In this document: positions 47,468 through 56,430 of the stretch, piece after piece | Numbering within the stretch: the first letter of the stretch is position 1 | How the letters are laid out: each line of letters opens with the position of its first letter | NCBI RefSeq assembly: GCF_023525255.1 | Contig: NZ_CP073355.1 | Location: 930,001 to 994,000 of the forward strand | Reading direction: 5' to 3' | Source: Thermospira aquatica | Lineage (GTDB): Bacteria; Spirochaetota; Brevinematia; Brevinematales; Thermospiraceae | Length of the DNA: 64,000 nt | Notes under the pieces: generated by a model | Database searches by the model: none | Told to the model about the DNA's origin: nothing | What the model saw: only the letters and a program-made list of their open reading frames with translations | Program-made: the position numbers and the translations under genes

Positions 47468-47490
47468 GCTTTATTCCATGGGAGGAATCA

Positions 47491-48243
47491 ATGATTTCTA
47501 TTGTTCTTGTTGAACCAGAAGGGGATATGAATATCGGCATGATTGCCCGTTCGATGATGAATATGGATGTTGAAAACCTTGTGCTGGTTTCTCCCCGTAC
47601 CAACCATCTCTCAGAAAATGCACGGGCTTTTGCTGTTCATGCGGTACCGATTCTTGAAAAAGCCAGCGTGGTCTTTTCGCTCGATGAGGCATTAAGAGGA
47701 TGTGATGTGTCGCTTGCTGTGACCCGGAGGATTGGGCAATGGCGTCAGCAGGATGTGTTTCTTCCTCACTGGAGAGAGGTTATGTCTCCCTATGCTGGCA
47801 AAAAGATAGCCCTTGTTTTTGGACGGGAGAAAAGTGGTCTCACCAATGATGAGATCAGCCGGTGTGATCTGGTGCTTACCATCCCCTCTTCGGATGTTTT
47901 TCCTTCGCTTAATCTCGCGCAGGCGGTGATGACGGTACTCTATGAGATCTATCGGACGAGATGGAAGAGTTCTCACCCCTCTCCCTATCATACCGTAAAA
48001 CGCGAAGAATTTCAGGGAATGCTTGCCATGATTATCGAGACGCTGGAAACCATGGGGTATTTTAAAACAGTTCCCCGTGAAAGGCTTGAGGCGTATCTGA
48101 GAAAACTTCTTTACCGTATGGCTCCTGATGAGACCAGTGCGATGATAGTGAAAAACCTCTTTCGCAGAATTCAAGGGCGACTCATGGCTTTAGAGAAAGC
48201 CCTGGAAAGAACTGATTCGTCCACACCGAAAGATCGTCCATGA
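47491..48243 (+). CDS. trmJ: TrmJ-type tRNA 2'-O-methyltransferase
   Basis: 250 residues. SpoU/TrmH SPOUT class: NIGMIARSMMNM at the start, ALVFGREKSGLTNDE and PSLNLAQAV carrying the knot. The C-terminal extension (about 160-250) is as in TrmJ, which methylates position 32 of tRNA. ATG 47491 has GGGAGG upstream. Its 3' end overlaps apbE (minus) by 62 nt. Confidence 0.87.
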   Translation: MISIVLVEPEGDMNIGMIARSMMNMDVENLVLVSPRTNHLSENARAFAVHAVPILEKASVVFSLDEALRGCDVSLAVTRRIGQWRQQDVFLPHWREVMSPYAGKKIALVFGREKSGLTNDEISRCDLVLTIPSSDVFPSLNLAQAVMTVLYEIYRTRWKSSHPSPYHTVKREEFQGMLAMIIETLETMGYFKTVPRERLEAYLRKLLYRMAPDETSAMIVKNLFRRIQGRLMALEKALERTDSSTPKDRP

Positions 48244-49156
48244 TGTAACACACTCCGAGGTGCAATTTGTTGGCAAGGGATATTCCTTTCTCTCGTCCTA
48301 GAAGAAACATCACGGTAGAGAGGCCATCGCTCTGGATTCCCGTTGGGGCGACAACGGTCACACTTGCTACCCCTGTAGTTGATGGATAGCCTGTGGTAGG
48401 ATCCAGGATGTGGTGGTATCGTTTGCCGTTTGTGAGAAAAAACTGTTCATAGTCCCCTGAGGTGGCTACACTCCCTTCGGAAAGGCAAAAGAGAGCTATC
48501 ACTTCGGCAGGATTTCTCGGGTGGCGGATGGCAATATTCCACGGGGTTTTGTCGGGCTTTTCTCCCCAGACGATAATGTTTCCTCCTGCATTCACAAGAA
48601 ACCCTCTTACAGGTTTGGTTTTGAGGTAGGAAGCTGCCTTGTCTAACGCATACCCCTTGAGAATCCCTCCAAAATCTACCCTTCGTCCCCGGAGAAGAAT
48701 ATGTCTGTCTTTTTTCTGGATGGCATCGAATCCCACAGAGGAGAGTGTTTGTTGGATGGTTTTTTCTGATGGGAGGTACTTTTCCTTTTCGTTATAAAAC
48801 CCCCAGAGCCTCATTAAAGGTTCCACTGTCGGGTCGAAAAGCCCTCCTGAGAGTTCAAAAAGCTTCTCTGTTTCCTGCCATACTCCAAGGAGTTCTTCAT
48901 CGATTTCCCCGTATCCTTTTTCGTTCAGGGTGAAAAGTAAAGAGTTTGTGCGGTGGATACTGTAACGGTTTTCCAGATCCGCCATGATATCGAGGGCGGT
49001 CTCTGCCCATTTTTTTGCTTCTTTTTGGTTCTCAGCGTATAAAATCACTTGAACGAGGGTATTCATCTGGAAGCGTTCGGCATAAATCTTGTGTGGTGAG
49101 TTTGCGCACGAAGAGAGCACCACAAGACTGATGATGAGAGGGAAAAAGTATTTCAT
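48182..49156 (-). CDS. apbE: FAD:protein FMN transferase, lipoprotein
   Basis: 324 residues. Attaches FMN covalently to periplasmic subunits of Rnf/Nqr-type complexes. Lipoprotein signal FPLIISLVVLSSC. Motifs: ENRYSIHRTNS, LFDPTVEPLMRLWGF, VDFGGILKGYALDKAA, VNAGGNIIVWG, SVATSGDYEQFF, HHILDPTTGYPS and SDGLSTVMFLLG (metal/FAD). It overlaps hisD by ATGA. Confidence 0.93.
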   Translation of the reverse strand: MKYFFPLIISLVVLSSCANSPHKIYAERFQMNTLVQVILYAENQKEAKKWAETALDIMADLENRYSIHRTNSLLFTLNEKGYGEIDEELLGVWQETEKLFELSGGLFDPTVEPLMRLWGFYNEKEKYLPSEKTIQQTLSSVGFDAIQKKDRHILLRGRRVDFGGILKGYALDKAASYLKTKPVRGFLVNAGGNIIVWGEKPDKTPWNIAIRHPRNPAEVIALFCLSEGSVATSGDYEQFFLTNGKRYHHILDPTTGYPSTTGVASVTVVAPTGIQSDGLSTVMFLLGREKGISLANKLHLGVCYIMDDLSVWTNQFFPGLSLKP

Positions 49157-50430
49157 GGTTTCCTCAAGGAAGCAGAGTGTCCATGGGCCCGGAGTCCTTC
49201 AAGATCTGCCATGGCTTTCACCTTGTGAGCGTGTTTTTTCATGTATTCAGGTGAGAGACGAAGCACACTGGTTCGTTTGACAAAGTCATGCACCCCCAGG
49301 GGAGAGGAAAACACGGCGGTTCCATACGTGGGGATCACGTGGTTTGGTCCCGAGAAGTAATCTCCCATGGCAACCGGTGTCCAGTGTCCGAGAAAAAGCG
49401 CCCCGCTCTGTTTGGTATACCTGAGGATCTCTGAGGTATCAAGAGAGAGCATCATTTCGGTGTGTTCCGGTGCCAGAGAGTTTATTACAGCGAATCCCTC
49501 TTCATAGTTTGACACGAGTACTTTGTAGGATTGTTCCAGGCTTTTTTGGATGATATCTTTACGGGGAAGTTTTTCCAGTGTAGAGGGGAGAAGCGCTTCT
49601 ACTTCGTTTATGAGGGATTCTGACGTAGAGATGAAAAATACCACACTATCAGGGGAGTGTTCCGCCTGGGCACAGAGATCCATGGCTATCCACGTTGCCT
49701 TTGCTGTCTCATCGGCAAAGATGGCCACTTCACTTGGACCAGCTATTGAGTCTATCCCTACTTTCCCCTGGACGAGTCTTTTGGCCATGGCTACATAGGC
49801 GTTGCCTGGACCGGTGATCTTGTGGACAGGGGGAATTGTTTCTGTTCCATACGCGAGGGCGGCTATTGCCTGGGCTCCCCCAACCTTGAAGACAGCACGT
49901 ACACCAAGCTTTTCGGCGAGCGCAAGGAGCATAGGATGAATAGTGCCGTCTTTACCGGGGGGAGTGGTGAGGTAGATCTCTTGTACCCCGGCGATCTTGG
50001 CAGGAATGACGTTCATGAGGACTGAGGAGGGGTAAAAGGCTTTTCCACCGGGGACGTATACACCAACTTTCTCGATAGGGGTAATGAGCTGCCCAAGAAA
50101 TGCGCCATCCTCTTCGTAAAACCAGCTTTTTTCCTTTTGTTTTTCATGGTAGCGGGTGATGTTTTCCATGGCTTCGAGAAAGTATTCCCAAACCTCTTGG
50201 TAATGGGTTTGGGCCTCTTTTTGGGCATTTTCGTATTCTTCAGGGGTGGCAACAAGGGAAAAATGGGAAATATCCACACCATCAAAGCGCCGGGTATATT
50301 CAAGAAGTGCTTTGTCTTTTTCTTTTGCCACGGTTTCAAGGATCGTGGATACACTTTGCCAGAGTTCGGGAGAAAGGGTTTCGGCACTCCGGCTATACCG
50401 TATAGCCTCTTCAAAAGACATGCTTTGCAT
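49153..50430 (-). CDS. hisD: Histidinol dehydrogenase
   Basis: 425 residues. Last step of histidine synthesis. Motifs: VYVPGGKAFYPSSVLMNVIPAKIAG is the Rossmann loop region, KVGGAQAIAALAYG, KITGPGNAYVAMAKRLV, GIDSIAGPSEV, APEHTEMM with the catalytic Glu-His, GDYFSGPNHVIPT and the zinc ligands downstream. It stands apart from other his genes. GGAGC 6 nt before ATG 50430. Confidence 0.97.
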   Translation of the reverse strand: MQSMSFEEAIRYSRSAETLSPELWQSVSTILETVAKEKDKALLEYTRRFDGVDISHFSLVATPEEYENAQKEAQTHYQEVWEYFLEAMENITRYHEKQKEKSWFYEEDGAFLGQLITPIEKVGVYVPGGKAFYPSSVLMNVIPAKIAGVQEIYLTTPPGKDGTIHPMLLALAEKLGVRAVFKVGGAQAIAALAYGTETIPPVHKITGPGNAYVAMAKRLVQGKVGIDSIAGPSEVAIFADETAKATWIAMDLCAQAEHSPDSVVFFISTSESLINEVEALLPSTLEKLPRKDIIQKSLEQSYKVLVSNYEEGFAVINSLAPEHTEMMLSLDTSEILRYTKQSGALFLGHWTPVAMGDYFSGPNHVIPTYGTAVFSSPLGVHDFVKRTSVLRLSPEYMKKHAHKVKAMADLEGLRAHGHSASLRKP

Positions 50431-50613
50431 AGATAGCTCCTTTTTATAGAGTATTATAAGCTAATGAAGGAAAAAATGCCATTTTGAAAAGGGAAGTTCG
50501 GGAAGGCTATTCCCTTGTTGCAGTGTTTTTAGAAACCTTTTTGGGGAAAACTTTCGTTTGCCATGAAAACTTTTTGAAAACACCTTCTTCTTGGGGAAAG
50601 CATCTCTTTTTAT

Positions 50614-50642
50614 TTGCAAGAATTTTTCTTTTTACCTACAAT
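50614..50642 (+). promoter_or_regulatory. Sigma-70 promoter of yjbQ
   Basis: TTGCAA (50614-50619), 17-nt spacer, TACAAT (50637-50642), 17 nt before ATG 50660. The gap 50431-50613 holds no gene that I can support. Confidence 0.65.
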
Positions 50643-50659
50643 AAAAACAGGAGGGAGCC

Positions 50660-51076
50660 ATGAAGTCTTATCGAAAAGAACTCTGGTTTTGTACGAAGAA
50701 CCGCGTGGAACTGGTTCACATTACTCCCCAGGTGGAGGAGGCACTTCGTGAATCCGGGATAAGGGAAGGTCTCTGTCTGGTAAATGCCATGCATATTACC
50801 GCAAGTGTTTTCATTAACGATAATGAGCCAGGACTCCATCAAGACTATAAAGACTGGCTGGAAAAACTCGCGCCACACGATCCCCATCTCTACCGGCACA
50901 ACCAGACAGGAGAAGACAATGGTGATGCCCATCTCAAGCGTCAGATTATGGGGAGAGAGGTGGTGGTGGCCATCACGAATGGAAAACTTGATCTGGGGCC
51001 TTGGGAAAGAATTTTCTACGGAGAGTTTGATGGTCAGCGAAACAAACGAGTGCTTATTAAAATCATAGGAGAATAG
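50660..51076 (+). CDS. YjbQ/UPF0047 family protein
   Basis: 138 residues. [31 protein letters not shown] and the conserved histidine-rich block [10 protein letters not shown]...[14 protein letters not shown] are the family hallmarks. Members have weak thiamine-phosphate synthase activity in vitro. GGAGG before the ATG. sixA starts 2 nt after its stop. Confidence 0.88.
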   Translation: MKSYRKELWFCTKNRVELVHITPQVEEALRESGIREGLCLVNAMHITASVFINDNEPGLHQDYKDWLEKLAPHDPHLYRHNQTGEDNGDAHLKRQIMGREVVVAITNGKLDLGPWERIFYGEFDGQRNKRVLIKIIGE

Positions 51077-51078
51077 GT

Positions 51079-51531
51079 ATGCTGATCCTTATTCGACACG
51101 GCAAGGCTGTCGAGGTAAACGAATGGACTGGTTTAGATAGGGATCGTCCCCTCACCGACGAAGGACGGGAACGAACAGAAAAGCTTGCTAAAGGGTCTCG
51201 ATTTCTGCTTAAAAAGCTTAAAGATCCTTTGTTGTATACGTCTCCTTATGTTCGTGCGTATGAGACTGCTCGTATTTTTGGCGAGGTGTGGGATCTTCCC
51301 GTGGTGAAGAATACGCTCTTTGAACCGGGGTGGAATGCTGAAAAACTTCCTCCTGATTATGAAACACGGGATTTGATCATTGTGGGGCATATGCCAGATA
51401 TGAAAGAGGTCCTCTATGCGGTTACCAGAGGACAGGCAGCGATTGACTTCCAACCACCCTCACTTGCGGCTATTTCGTTTGGTAAAAACGAACCTCGTCT
51501 TGTTACCTACCTCACCTGGAAGGTTTTGTAA
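51079..51531 (+). CDS. sixA: SixA-type phosphohistidine phosphatase
   Basis: 150 residues of histidine-phosphatase superfamily: LIRHGKAVE (catalytic RHG), TDEGRERTEKLA, YTSPYVRAYETARIF and IIVGHMPDM (second His). SixA removes phosphate from His residues in phosphorelays or PTS. In operon with yjbQ. Confidence 0.86.
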   Translation: MLILIRHGKAVEVNEWTGLDRDRPLTDEGRERTEKLAKGSRFLLKKLKDPLLYTSPYVRAYETARIFGEVWDLPVVKNTLFEPGWNAEKLPPDYETRDLIIVGHMPDMKEVLYAVTRGQAAIDFQPPSLAAISFGKNEPRLVTYLTWKVL

Positions 51532-51635
51532 GAAAAGAAATTGAACATATAAAAAAATTATAATATAAAAATATTTTACTTTTTTGAAAAAAATAGGTAT
51601 ATTTTATTTGAAAAAGTGTCCAGAGGAGGAATACT

Positions 51636-52643
51636 ATGGAACAACTTATTGATGCCAAGACCCGAAAAGAGCTTTCGAAGCTTTTTGAGGAGAACTTGAC
51701 CCGTGAAGTAGAGGTCAAGGTATACAGTACAGGGGATGAGGATCTCCACGAGTTTGCGCGGCAGTTTCCATCAGAGCTTGCTGAGATCTCGAGTAAAGTG
51801 CATGTAAACCATTTTCCAGCTCGAGACGATCTCACCAATCCTACGGTTATTGTCGGTGAGAATTTGGGGTATAACTTTCGTTTTCTTGGTACCCCATATG
51901 GGCATGAGGCTTCCACTATTATCGAGGTGATCCGCATGCTATCTCAGGGGAAGTCATCACTTGCACCAAAATATCAGCAGGCCCTTCAGAGACTTGACCG
52001 TGATGTCAAGATTCAGGTTTTTGTAACGCCATCTTGTCCGTATTGTCCTCAGGCAGCGCTTCTGGCTGCTCAGGTGATGCTCGCCAATCCACAACGTATT
52101 ACCGTTGAGGTGGTTGAGGCGCAGGAAAACCCTGAGCTTTCCATGCAGTATCGCGTTTCCTCGGTTCCTCAACAGGTAATAAATGGCGCAATGGATTCGA
52201 TTACTATCGGTGTGCAGAGAGAATCAAACTTTGTAGAACAGGTCATTCGTTATGGGTCTGGTGATCCAGACATAATCCTTAAGGAGATGAACCAGAAAAA
52301 CATTGTTTCTCTGCCAGACCATGTTGAGGGGGAGATCGAACTGTCCGAAGAGAATTTTGACGAGGCTCTGAAGAAATATCCCCGGCTTGTAGTGGATTTT
52401 TGGGCGGAGTGGTGCATGCCTTGTAAAATGATGGCCCCGATCTTTGCGACTCTTGCTGAAGAAGATCATACTACTGTCTATGCGAAGTGTAATGTTGACG
52501 AAAATCCTTCGATCGCGGAGCGATATGGTATCAACTCTATTCCGACGATAGGGGTCTTCAAGAGTGGGCAGCTTTCTAAAGAGATTGTAGGGGTTCGTCC
52601 CAAGGCTCAACTGGTATCAGAGATTGAGAAAGCTCTGGCATAA
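51636..52643 (+). CDS. Protein disulfide oxidoreductase (PDO) fused to thioredoxin
   Basis: 335 residues, three thioredoxin folds. Fold 1 (about 1-120) is PDO-like but has no CxxC. Fold 2 (about 125-215) carries CPYCP. Fold 3 (about 230-335) is a full thioredoxin with WCMPCKMMAP and NSIPTIGVF (cis-Pro). PDO proteins are common in thermophiles and anaerobes, where they pair with a flavin reductase; the flavoprotein at 53246 is the obvious candidate partner. Predicted cytoplasmic. RBS GAGGAGG before ATG 51636. Confidence 0.86.
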   Translation: MEQLIDAKTRKELSKLFEENLTREVEVKVYSTGDEDLHEFARQFPSELAEISSKVHVNHFPARDDLTNPTVIVGENLGYNFRFLGTPYGHEASTIIEVIRMLSQGKSSLAPKYQQALQRLDRDVKIQVFVTPSCPYCPQAALLAAQVMLANPQRITVEVVEAQENPELSMQYRVSSVPQQVINGAMDSITIGVQRESNFVEQVIRYGSGDPDIILKEMNQKNIVSLPDHVEGEIELSEENFDEALKKYPRLVVDFWAEWCMPCKMMAPIFATLAEEDHTTVYAKCNVDENPSIAERYGINSIPTIGVFKSGQLSKEIVGVRPKAQLVSEIEKALA

Positions 52644-52705
52644 CCCGCAGAAGTCGCTTTTTTTTGCTCTTTATGTTATACTAATAAGAGCAAAAAGGAG
52701 CTTCT

Positions 52706-53236
52706 ATGAAGACACATCGAATATGCTGGGTCTTGTTCTTTGTGGCACAAGCGATGATGGGATGGGAAATTTTCTTTGAGTATGCGCACACGATGAGTGC
52801 CCTTGGCAAGGATAATCTCTTTCGTTTGGGGGGAGTGACTCCTTATTGGCAGGATTTGGCGCTGGGAGGGTATGGGGAGTACAGTGTTTTTTTTGGTATT
52901 CCCCAGACTACCCCACAGGGAAGTACGAAACCTTTTACTTATAGTGCTGTAGGCTTCGATGTTATGTATCGGAAAACCTTATTAGAAGATATTCAACCTT
53001 ACGGCCGTTTTGGTTTTGTTTGGATCTGGCCAAATCCTGAGATAACCACTGCCTTGCAGGAGACAGCTATTCGAGCTGGTATTGGAATGTCTTTTTTCCT
53101 CCGTGAGGAGGTGGGTCTCTCTGCAGGCGTTGATTTTGTGGGATTTTTAGGACAGAGTCGGGCAGATCGCATCGTAAAAAGTCCTGTCTATCATCAGGGG
53201 ATCCAGCTTACAGGCGGAGTGTCTTTACGTTTCTAA
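52706..53236 (+). CDS. Small outer-membrane beta-barrel-like protein
   Basis: 176 residues. Signal peptide MKTHRICWVLFFVAQAMMG; then alternating hydrophobic/aromatic strands (YGEYSVFFGI; YGRFGFVWIW; LSAGVDFVGFLG) and a terminal strand GGVSLRF ending in Phe, as for BAM substrates. Family not recognised. The region before it (52644-52705) has GCTCTT..AAGAGC flanking a TATACT box, a possible operator. Confidence 0.66.
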   Translation: MKTHRICWVLFFVAQAMMGWEIFFEYAHTMSALGKDNLFRLGGVTPYWQDLALGGYGEYSVFFGIPQTTPQGSTKPFTYSAVGFDVMYRKTLLEDIQPYGRFGFVWIWPNPEITTALQETAIRAGIGMSFFLREEVGLSAGVDFVGFLGQSRADRIVKSPVYHQGIQLTGGVSLRF

Positions 53237-53245
53237 GGAGGGAGT

Positions 53246-54238
53246 ATGTACGATGTTGTGATTGTAGGTGCAGGTCCTGCAGGGATCAGTGTTGCCGTTG
53301 AGGCAGTTGAGGCAGGTATCCCACGGGAAAACATTCTGATTCTTGAAAAAGAGAAAGAACATGCCTTTACGATCAAAAAGTTTTATCCTGAGGCGAAACT
53401 TGTGACCGCTAACTACAAGGGCATGGAGCCCCGGTGTGAGGGTATTCTTTGCATGACAGATCTTCCCAAGAGTGAGGTGGTGGATTTTTTGGATCAAACT
53501 ATTGCGCGTTATCAATTGCCAGTTCATTATGAAGAACAGGTATACGCTATTCATGAAGACCCTGAGAGAAAACTTTTTGTTGTTCGTACTTCCAGAGATT
53601 CGTATGAGACACGAATTGTGGTGATTGCGATTGGTGTGTTGGGGAGACCAAACAGGCCAAATTATCCCATTCCTTCAAGTCTCTCAGAGAGGGTGTTTTT
53701 TGATGTCACAAGTCATCGTATTGAGAATCAGAGGGTTCTGGTGGTCGGGGGAGGGGATAGCGCTGCAGAATATGTGCAGTATCTTCTTCAGTTTCATAAT
53801 ACGATTACGATGAGTTATCGGAGGGATTCTTTTGAACGGATGAATCAGATTAATCGGCGGACTATCGAAGAACTGGCACGCCTGGGTATGATAGAGGTTC
53901 GTTATAACTCCAACATTCGTTCTCTTGAGGATTTCAAAGGGAAGCCGCTGGTGCATTTTGTGGAACCACCAACGCCTGTGGAGTATGATGCGGTGGTCTA
54001 TGCGCTTGGCGGGAGTTCTCCTAAAAATTTTCTTGAGTCGATTGGTATTGCTTTTGATGGGGTGCAGCCCCTTGTGAATGAAAATGGAGAAACCAATGTT
54101 CCCGGGATATTTTTGGTTGGAGATCTGATTCATTTTCCCCGAGGAGGATCGATTATCACAGCGTTTAATTCAGCCCGAAAGGCTATGGAAGCCATATGTG
54201 ATAAATACCTCGGATGTAAAGTGAGGAGTACGGATTGA
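53246..54238 (+). CDS. FAD/NAD(P)-dependent oxidoreductase, YpdA/thioredoxin-reductase-like without CxxC
   Basis: 330 residues. GAGPAGISVAVEA (FAD loop), GVLGRPNRPNYP, VLVVGGGDSAAEYV (NAD(P) loop) and GIFLVGDL. The usual thioredoxin-reductase CxxC is missing; YpdA-type bacillithiol-disulfide reductases share that trait, so it may reduce a low-molecular disulfide or the PDO-thioredoxin protein through other residues. 9 nt after the barrel gene, and tsaD overlaps its stop. Confidence 0.78.
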   Translation: MYDVVIVGAGPAGISVAVEAVEAGIPRENILILEKEKEHAFTIKKFYPEAKLVTANYKGMEPRCEGILCMTDLPKSEVVDFLDQTIARYQLPVHYEEQVYAIHEDPERKLFVVRTSRDSYETRIVVIAIGVLGRPNRPNYPIPSSLSERVFFDVTSHRIENQRVLVVGGGDSAAEYVQYLLQFHNTITMSYRRDSFERMNQINRRTIEELARLGMIEVRYNSNIRSLEDFKGKPLVHFVEPPTPVEYDAVVYALGGSSPKNFLESIGIAFDGVQPLVNENGETNVPGIFLVGDLIHFPRGGSIITAFNSARKAMEAICDKYLGCKVRSTD

Positions 54239-55260
54239 GGATTTTAGGGATTGAGACCTCGTGTGATGAAACCTCTGTGGCTCTTGTTGAGAATGGGAGA
54301 ACGATTCTCAAGGAGAGAACCCATTCTCAGGTTATGGTCCATAAAGAGTTTGATGGTGTCGTGCCGGAGATTGCTTCGAGGCAGCATCTGGTGTATATTC
54401 TTTCTGTTCTTGAAGAGGTGATTTCTCCTGGACAGATGACAGAGGTGGATGCGATCGCGGTAACCCAGGGACCTGGGCTTATCGGGAGTCTTCTTGTTGG
54501 ACTTGGTGTGGCTAAGGCACTGGCGTATAGTTTTCAAAAACCACTTGTTCCCGTGAATCATATAGAAGCGCACCTCTATGCCCCGCACTTGTTTGCCGAT
54601 ATAGCCTTTCCCTATGTGGGATTGGTGGCTTCGGGTGGGCATACACTGCTTTTTTTGGTGCGGGGTTTTCATGACTATGAGGTACTGGGTTCTACCATTG
54701 ATGATGCAGTGGGTGAAGCGTTTGATAAACTGGCCAAGGTGCTTCATCTTGGCTATCCTGGGGGACCTATTATTGATAAGCTCGCGCAGCAAGGGGATCC
54801 TGATGCGTTTCTTGAGTTTGGCAAGCGACCGCAACTTTTGCCAGATACGGAGAGGGATAGGTATAACTTTAGCTATTCAGGGCTTAAGACGGCGTTTACC
54901 TACCGTATCCAGCATCTTGACAATGTTGAATCAAAACTTCCCAACATTTGTGCGGCGTTCCAACGGGAGGCTATTGATCTCCTCCTTCGGAAAAGCTGGA
55001 ATGCCCTTGAGGATCATGGTATTTCTCGCTTTGTGATTTCTGGAGGAGTCTCAGCAAACTCGTACCTTCGCAAGCAGGTACAGGCCTGGCAAAAAAAGGG
55101 TATTGAAACTTTCATGGCTCCACTCGAGTATTGCGGGGACAATGCGGCCATGGTTGCGGGAAGGGCGTATCATGATGCCTTGAAAGGGAAGTATGGAGAT
55201 CTCCGAACGGATGCCTATTCGAGGCTGGGTTTTGTCAGGAAAGGGAAAAGAAAGGTGTAA
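54235..55260 (+). CDS. tsaD: tRNA N6-adenosine threonylcarbamoyltransferase TsaD
   Basis: 341 residues. Makes t6A at position 37 of ANN-decoding tRNAs with TsaB/TsaE. Motifs: ILGIETSCDETS, VPEIASRQH, VNHIEAHLYAP (metal-binding His), GLVASGGHT, DDAVGEAFDK and SGGVSANSYLR. TTG start 54235 overlaps the previous stop (TTGA) with GAGGAG upstream; no ATG lies closer. Confident on family. Confidence 0.97.
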   Translation: MRILGIETSCDETSVALVENGRTILKERTHSQVMVHKEFDGVVPEIASRQHLVYILSVLEEVISPGQMTEVDAIAVTQGPGLIGSLLVGLGVAKALAYSFQKPLVPVNHIEAHLYAPHLFADIAFPYVGLVASGGHTLLFLVRGFHDYEVLGSTIDDAVGEAFDKLAKVLHLGYPGGPIIDKLAQQGDPDAFLEFGKRPQLLPDTERDRYNFSYSGLKTAFTYRIQHLDNVESKLPNICAAFQREAIDLLLRKSWNALEDHGISRFVISGGVSANSYLRKQVQAWQKKGIETFMAPLEYCGDNAAMVAGRAYHDALKGKYGDLRTDAYSRLGFVRKGKRKV

Positions 55261-55264
55261 AAAC

Positions 55265-55293
55265 TTGCTTTTTCTCTTTTTTTCTCTTATACT
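55265..55293 (+). promoter_or_regulatory. tRNA-Ser promoter
   Basis: TTGCTT (55265-55270), 17-nt spacer, TATACT (55288-55293), followed by tRNA-Ser at 55307. Confidence 0.72.
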
Positions 55294-55306
55294 ATATTTC
55301 TCAAAT

Positions 55307-55393
55307 GGAGAGGTGTCCGAGTCTGGCTTAAGGAGCACGCTTGGAAGGCGTGTGTACAGCAATGTACCGAGGGTTCAAATCCCTCCCTCTCCG
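55307..55393 (+). tRNA. tRNA-Ser (GGA)
   Basis: Class II tRNA. Acceptor GGAGAGG/CCTCTCC, anticodon loop TTGGAAG giving GGA, long variable arm, discriminator G. TTTTTCTTTTTTG follows immediately and may end transcription. The interval 55394-55596 has no gene. Confidence 0.93.
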
Positions 55394-55596
55394 TTTTTCT
55401 TTTTTGAGAGAGTACGTTCTCAAAATCATCTTTAAATTCTTCAAAAGATGCAAAGAAATAATCGGGAAAAAGAAGAATTACTGTCAGAGTTTTCAATGAT
55501 TTTTTAGTGGTCGGATTTTTGTCTTTTTCCCTTGTGTTATGTTTCCGGGAGAGAATTTTTGGCAAGTTTTTGAGGGTTTTGCCCCTCATGGGGTTT

Positions 55597-56382
55597 TTAC
55601 CGTATGATGTTTTTTTCTTCCTGTTGGGTTTGATTGGTGATGGGAGGACGCGGGAACCATACAGGCCCAAGGATGTTGTTGTCTTCTAGCTGGATAACTT
55701 TATCCTGGAGGATTACATAGTAGTAGGGACCTCCGACGGGGGGAGTATCTTCATAGGTTGTCTCTTGAAGGATAGCGAGGGGTGGAGTTGAACGGAGCAT
55801 GAATTCCTGGGGAGGGGTTGTAAACCTATAAAGGGTGAAAGAGTGATTTTCCCAACCATCATAGAGCCAGGAAAGGACAAAACGGTTTTCCAGAACACTC
55901 CCACGGAGCTGGAAGGAGAGAGGAAGGGGTGGGGTTACTCCAGGGATCTTTTCTTCTGAAAGAATGTTTTGTGTAACAATGTTAGATGGGGTTGGTTTGG
56001 ATAAAGCAAGGGGAAAAAGTAACGAATTCAGTCCGAGGAGGATATCCTTATCATTATAATTTTCTTTGAGAGGTTGGATACAGAGGTAGGGATATTCGAG
56101 GGTATCAAGGAGAATCTCATAGCTATAGAGATTTTTCAAGGGTGTGCCACGTATGTTGAGTTGGGTTATAATAGCCGCTGAGAGAAAGGTACCGAGAGAG
56201 TCTATCCTGCTTTGAGAACCACGGAGGACAAACGAGTCTTTTTCTGTATTGGCAAGCCAGCTGATCAGATAGGTGTTGTTTGTTTGTAGGATAGAAATAC
56301 TTGTAGTATAAGACGAATCTCCGTATAATAATCGAGTGCAGAAGGCACAAAAAATGCCGATAATAATACTATACCTCTTCAT
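55597..56382 (-). CDS. Exported protein of unknown function
   Basis: 261 residues from ATG 56382; an upstream in-frame start would overlap dgt more. Signal peptide MKRYSIIIGIFCAFCTRLLYG. The rest is beta-rich with repeats of S-W-L-x-N/Y (YLISWLANTEKDSFVLRG; FVLSWLYDGWENHSFTLYR), suggesting two fibronectin-III-like or Ig-like modules, and ends in a Gln/Asn tail. No ribosome-binding site is clear. Family not recognised. It diverges from dgt with 48 nt between starts. Confidence 0.6.
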   Translation of the reverse strand: MKRYSIIIGIFCAFCTRLLYGDSSYTTSISILQTNNTYLISWLANTEKDSFVLRGSQSRIDSLGTFLSAAIITQLNIRGTPLKNLYSYEILLDTLEYPYLCIQPLKENYNDKDILLGLNSLLFPLALSKPTPSNIVTQNILSEEKIPGVTPPLPLSFQLRGSVLENRFVLSWLYDGWENHSFTLYRFTTPPQEFMLRSTPPLAILQETTYEDTPPVGGPYYYVILQDKVIQLEDNNILGPVWFPRPPITNQTQQEEKNIIR

Positions 56383-56430
56383 GCATGTAATATCGAACTG
56401 AGAGGGGAGAAAACTTAATTGGGGAGGAGT

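Noticed and set aside
50437-50613. Promoter of hisD with TATAAT on minus strand near 50455
   Set aside because: A -10-like TATAAT exists, but the -35 region (TGGCAT) is too poor to call.
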